The position numbers and the translations under genes were made by a program. From Elainella saxicola E1 (GTDB lineage Bacteria > Cyanobacteriota > Cyanobacteriia > Elainellales > Elainellaceae), in NCBI GenBank assembly GCA_002796835.1, contig LUGL01000002.1, positions 1-36,381 of the forward strand: 36,381 nt of DNA, read 5' to 3'. Below the pieces are notes generated by a model that had not been told where the DNA came from, did no database searches, and saw only the letters and a program-made list of their open reading frames with translations. Shown here one piece after another: positions 34,688-36,381 of the stretch. The stretch's first letter is position 1. Each line of letters opens with the position of its first letter.

Positions 34688-35332
34688 TCACTCTTTTGGC
34701 AACAGCGCCATAATCTCTCGGAACAATTGTTCAAATTCTTCAGCCGCCTCAACTGCCGCTTTCCCCAGGAGCTCCCAGACCGTCGCCGTTTGGCCAAAGG
34801 TATCAGCGATCGCCTGTCGTTGATGAATCACGGTTTTAAGAATGGGAATTCCCAAACTTTCTAAATGGCCCATGGCTTCATCTTTCAACCGGGTTCCCTT
34901 GACGGCACGAGATAGAAACACGGCAACCAGGGGTTCGCCTGCTCGATCGGCCTGGGCTTGACGAATCAGACGAACCGCATCAGCAGCCGATCGCAAATCG
35001 ACCCCTGTAGGCTGACAAGGAATAATTGCTAAATCGGCCAGTTGGACAATCGACTTCGTGGCATCTGACAGCCCCGCTGGACCATCGACGATCACCATGT
35101 CATGTTGGTCAGCCCATTTAGGAAGTTGCTTCAACAGTTCTTCTGAGGTTTGGGCGACGTGACAAGGAATCGGCGCTTCAAGGGACTCCAGCCAGATCGA
35201 ACTCGATCGCTGCGCATCTGCATCAACCAGCAGCACATTGAGCTGCTTATGAAAGAGCCAATATGCCAAATGGACAGCAGTGGTGGATTTCGCACACCCC
35301 CCCTTCTGGTTGACAAAGGCAATGACTGACAT
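34688..35332 (-). CDS. Orphan ParA-family ATPase
   Basis: The 214-aa protein has a deviant Walker A KGGCAKSTTAVHLAYWL (about 10-26) with the signature Lys10, the Walker A' Asp in VDADAQRS and the Walker B region MVIVDGPAGLSD. It belongs to the short ParA/Soj group, which lacks the N-terminal DNA-binding helix of longer partitioning proteins. No parB, parS-like centromere or plasmid replication gene is near, so it may position another cargo rather than DNA. It is upstream of the pentapeptide-repeat gene on the same strand, 74 bases away. Its start is ATG 35332. Confidence 0.9.
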   Translation of the reverse strand: MSVIAFVNQKGGCAKSTTAVHLAYWLFHKQLNVLLVDADAQRSSSIWLESLEAPIPCHVAQTSEELLKQLPKWADQHDMVIVDGPAGLSDATKSIVQLADLAIIPCQPTGVDLRSAADAVRLIRQAQADRAGEPLVAVFLSRAVKGTRLKDEAMGHLESLGIPILKTVIHQRQAIADTFGQTATVWELLGKAAVEAAEEFEQLFREIMALLPKE

Positions 35333-35501
35333 AAACCCGTCCAGCGTTAAAGGAACTTAATCTCTAGCAACTTTAACGCCAGAATAGCCGGAATTCGTCA
35401 CCTTTTTGAAAAATTGACCGGCGTTTTTTGCGATCGCGACTAAGAAGCGCAGCAATATAGTCAAGTCACCCAAACATCTCGTTTTCTACCAGAACGCCAA
35501 C

Positions 35502-35518
35502 GCGGGCAAGATACCCGC
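35502..35518. repeat. Small hairpin repeat GCGGG-CAAGATA-CCCGC
   Basis: A 5-bp GC stem with a 7-nt loop, within the phrase CGCGGGCAAGATACCCGCAC. This type of palindrome is a frequent dispersed repeat in cyanobacterial intergenic DNA. It lies 22 bases after the GNAT gene end. Confidence 0.55.
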
Positions 35519-35539
35519 ACTACAAAAGGATTTGCTGCC

Positions 35540-36052
35540 TCATGGCTGAGTCATTTCCGCTGCAACTTCTGCTGTAACTTCTGCTGCAACTGGCAGGCCC
35601 TCTTGAGAGACTGGCTGATTGAACAGCACCATCGTGGTCGAGGAATTCACTTCAAACCCAATCCGCTCATAGAATTTCTGCTGGTTGGTCGTCATCAAAT
35701 AAATTCGCTCAACCCGATTGACGTGGGGATGCATTAACACGGTTTCAACAAGCTTGCGGCCCAGCCCAGCCCCCTGATAGTCCGGGTGAATCACCACATC
35801 CCAAATCGTGGCCCGGTAGATGCCATCTGAAGTAGCCCGCGCACAGCCAATTAACCGATCGCCATCCCAGGCAGTGACGACGGGTTTACTGTTGGCAATG
35901 GCAATTTGCAGATCATCGAGGCAGCGATTCTGGGCCCAAAACGCTGTAACCTTAAACAATTCCTGGAGCTGGTGGAGATTAATATCGCGATAACACGAGT
36001 CGTTTGGCTCATTCTGGACACAAAACTGAACATGCCGACAGTCCATTCTCAT
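35540..36052 (-). CDS. GNAT acetyltransferase, plastid Ycf52/SNAT-like
   Basis: The 170-aa protein has a GNAT fold with acetyl-CoA motif A in VVIHPDYQGAGLGRKLVE and the segment ARATSDGIYRATIWDV, followed by MTTNQQKFYERIGFEVN. This layout is that of the cyanobacterial ancestors of plastid GNAT/SNAT (Ycf52-like) acetyltransferases, which acetylate protein lysines or serotonin in plants. The natural substrate here is unknown. The C-terminal tail has a repeated Ala/Glu/Val/Thr motif (VAAEVTAEVAAEM). Two starts, ATG 36052 and ATG 36046, are possible. Confidence 0.88.
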   Translation of the reverse strand: MRMDCRHVQFCVQNEPNDSCYRDINLHQLQELFKVTAFWAQNRCLDDLQIAIANSKPVVTAWDGDRLIGCARATSDGIYRATIWDVVIHPDYQGAGLGRKLVETVLMHPHVNRVERIYLMTTNQQKFYERIGFEVNSSTTMVLFNQPVSQEGLPVAAEVTAEVAAEMTQP

Positions 36053-36381
36053 CCAATTCCCTTTTTCGTGAGAGTTGAGTAAACGCTGACAGAGACCGTT
36101 GTGAAATCAGTACCGTGGATTGCCATTAGGGTTTGCCATCGTAGGTTGCCATCAAAGTACTGTGAAGTTATGTCAATCCTTGTATACCTAAATTAAGTGT
36201 TGTTTGGGGTGATCGGGCTTCCTCTTGTCGGAGGATGTTTGCTGTCTTTCCTGCTGGCACTCTCAAAGCCAAGGTGACGTCTGGTTTAAGGTCAAATCTT
36301 GATTTAAGCTGCCGTCGATCAGCATAGTGTCAAAGCGCCGTTTGTAACACAATCGTTAGACTATTTTTGTCTTGAATTCTT
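36053..36381. other. 329-bp non-coding end of the window with 13-bp tandem repeats
   Basis: No gene is seen. Three 13-bp units starting TTGCCAT lie at 36120-36158, upstream of the GNAT gene. The remainder is unstructured, and any neighbouring gene starts beyond the window. Confidence 0.6.
36120..36158. repeat. Three 13-bp TTGCCAT direct repeats upstream of the GNAT gene
   Basis: TTGCCAT occurs at 36120-36126, 36133-36139 and 36146-36152, a strict 13-bp period with partly conserved trailing bases (AGG/AGT). They are about 68-106 bases upstream of the GNAT start. Role unknown; could be a regulator array. Confidence 0.65.

Overview
The window looks like chromosomal DNA of a cyanobacterium, probably filamentous or Leptolyngbya-like. 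The evidence is the many HIP1 octamers (GCGATCGC) and CGATCG cores, a phycocyanobilin:ferredoxin oxidoreductase gene (pcyA), a DevBCA-type exporter, an Aap/Nat-type amino acid ABC transporter, and many small proteins of cyanobacterial type. Most of the window is housekeeping DNA with short intergenic gaps. I saw no tRNA, rRNA, CRISPR array or phage module.

Layout. 1-560 is the C-terminal half of an IS630-family transposase cut by the window edge. 645-4040 (+) carries pcyA, a START-like protein, cyanase (cynS), an ArsR-type regulator and biotin synthase (bioB). 4055-5245 holds a SnoaL-like gene and a decayed Rpn-family gene split by a roughly 183-bp foldback MITE. 5279-10648 (-) carries polA, an alpha/beta hydrolase, recR (apparently lacking a canonical start codon) and a PadR regulator. 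10871-14267 (+) is devBCA plus a tiny lipoprotein, divergent from padR across an intergenic region with repeated TTGCATA boxes. ribD (-) overlaps the lipoprotein tail. After a 558-bp poorly coding gap come a GAF-SpoIIE phosphatase, a small membrane protein, argH (TTG start) and a small RHH-like protein (+). An mnmD-like methyltransferase (-) follows.

20908-25467 (-) is a four-gene amino acid ABC transporter in the order binding protein, permease, permease, ATPase, with a stem-loop directly after the binding-protein gene. 25846-26452 holds two small (-) genes, the first with a clear intrinsic terminator. Then come a SufR-like COG2345 regulator (+), sppA (-), a Pro/Ala-rich small protein (-), ffh (-), a GH13 glycosidase (+), a pentapeptide-repeat protein with a low-complexity tail (-), an orphan ParA (-) and a plastid-type GNAT acetyltransferase (-).

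How genes may work together: padR/devBCA/lipoprotein looks like a regulated envelope exporter. The aap/nat operon is a complete amino acid importer. polA and recR serve DNA repair. No wholly new multi-gene system is evident. The most concrete unusual observations are the MITE whose excision restores an Rpn reading frame, the recR start with an ideal Shine-Dalgarno in front of ACG, the TTGCATA cluster at padR/devB, and two unannotated microprotein candidates.
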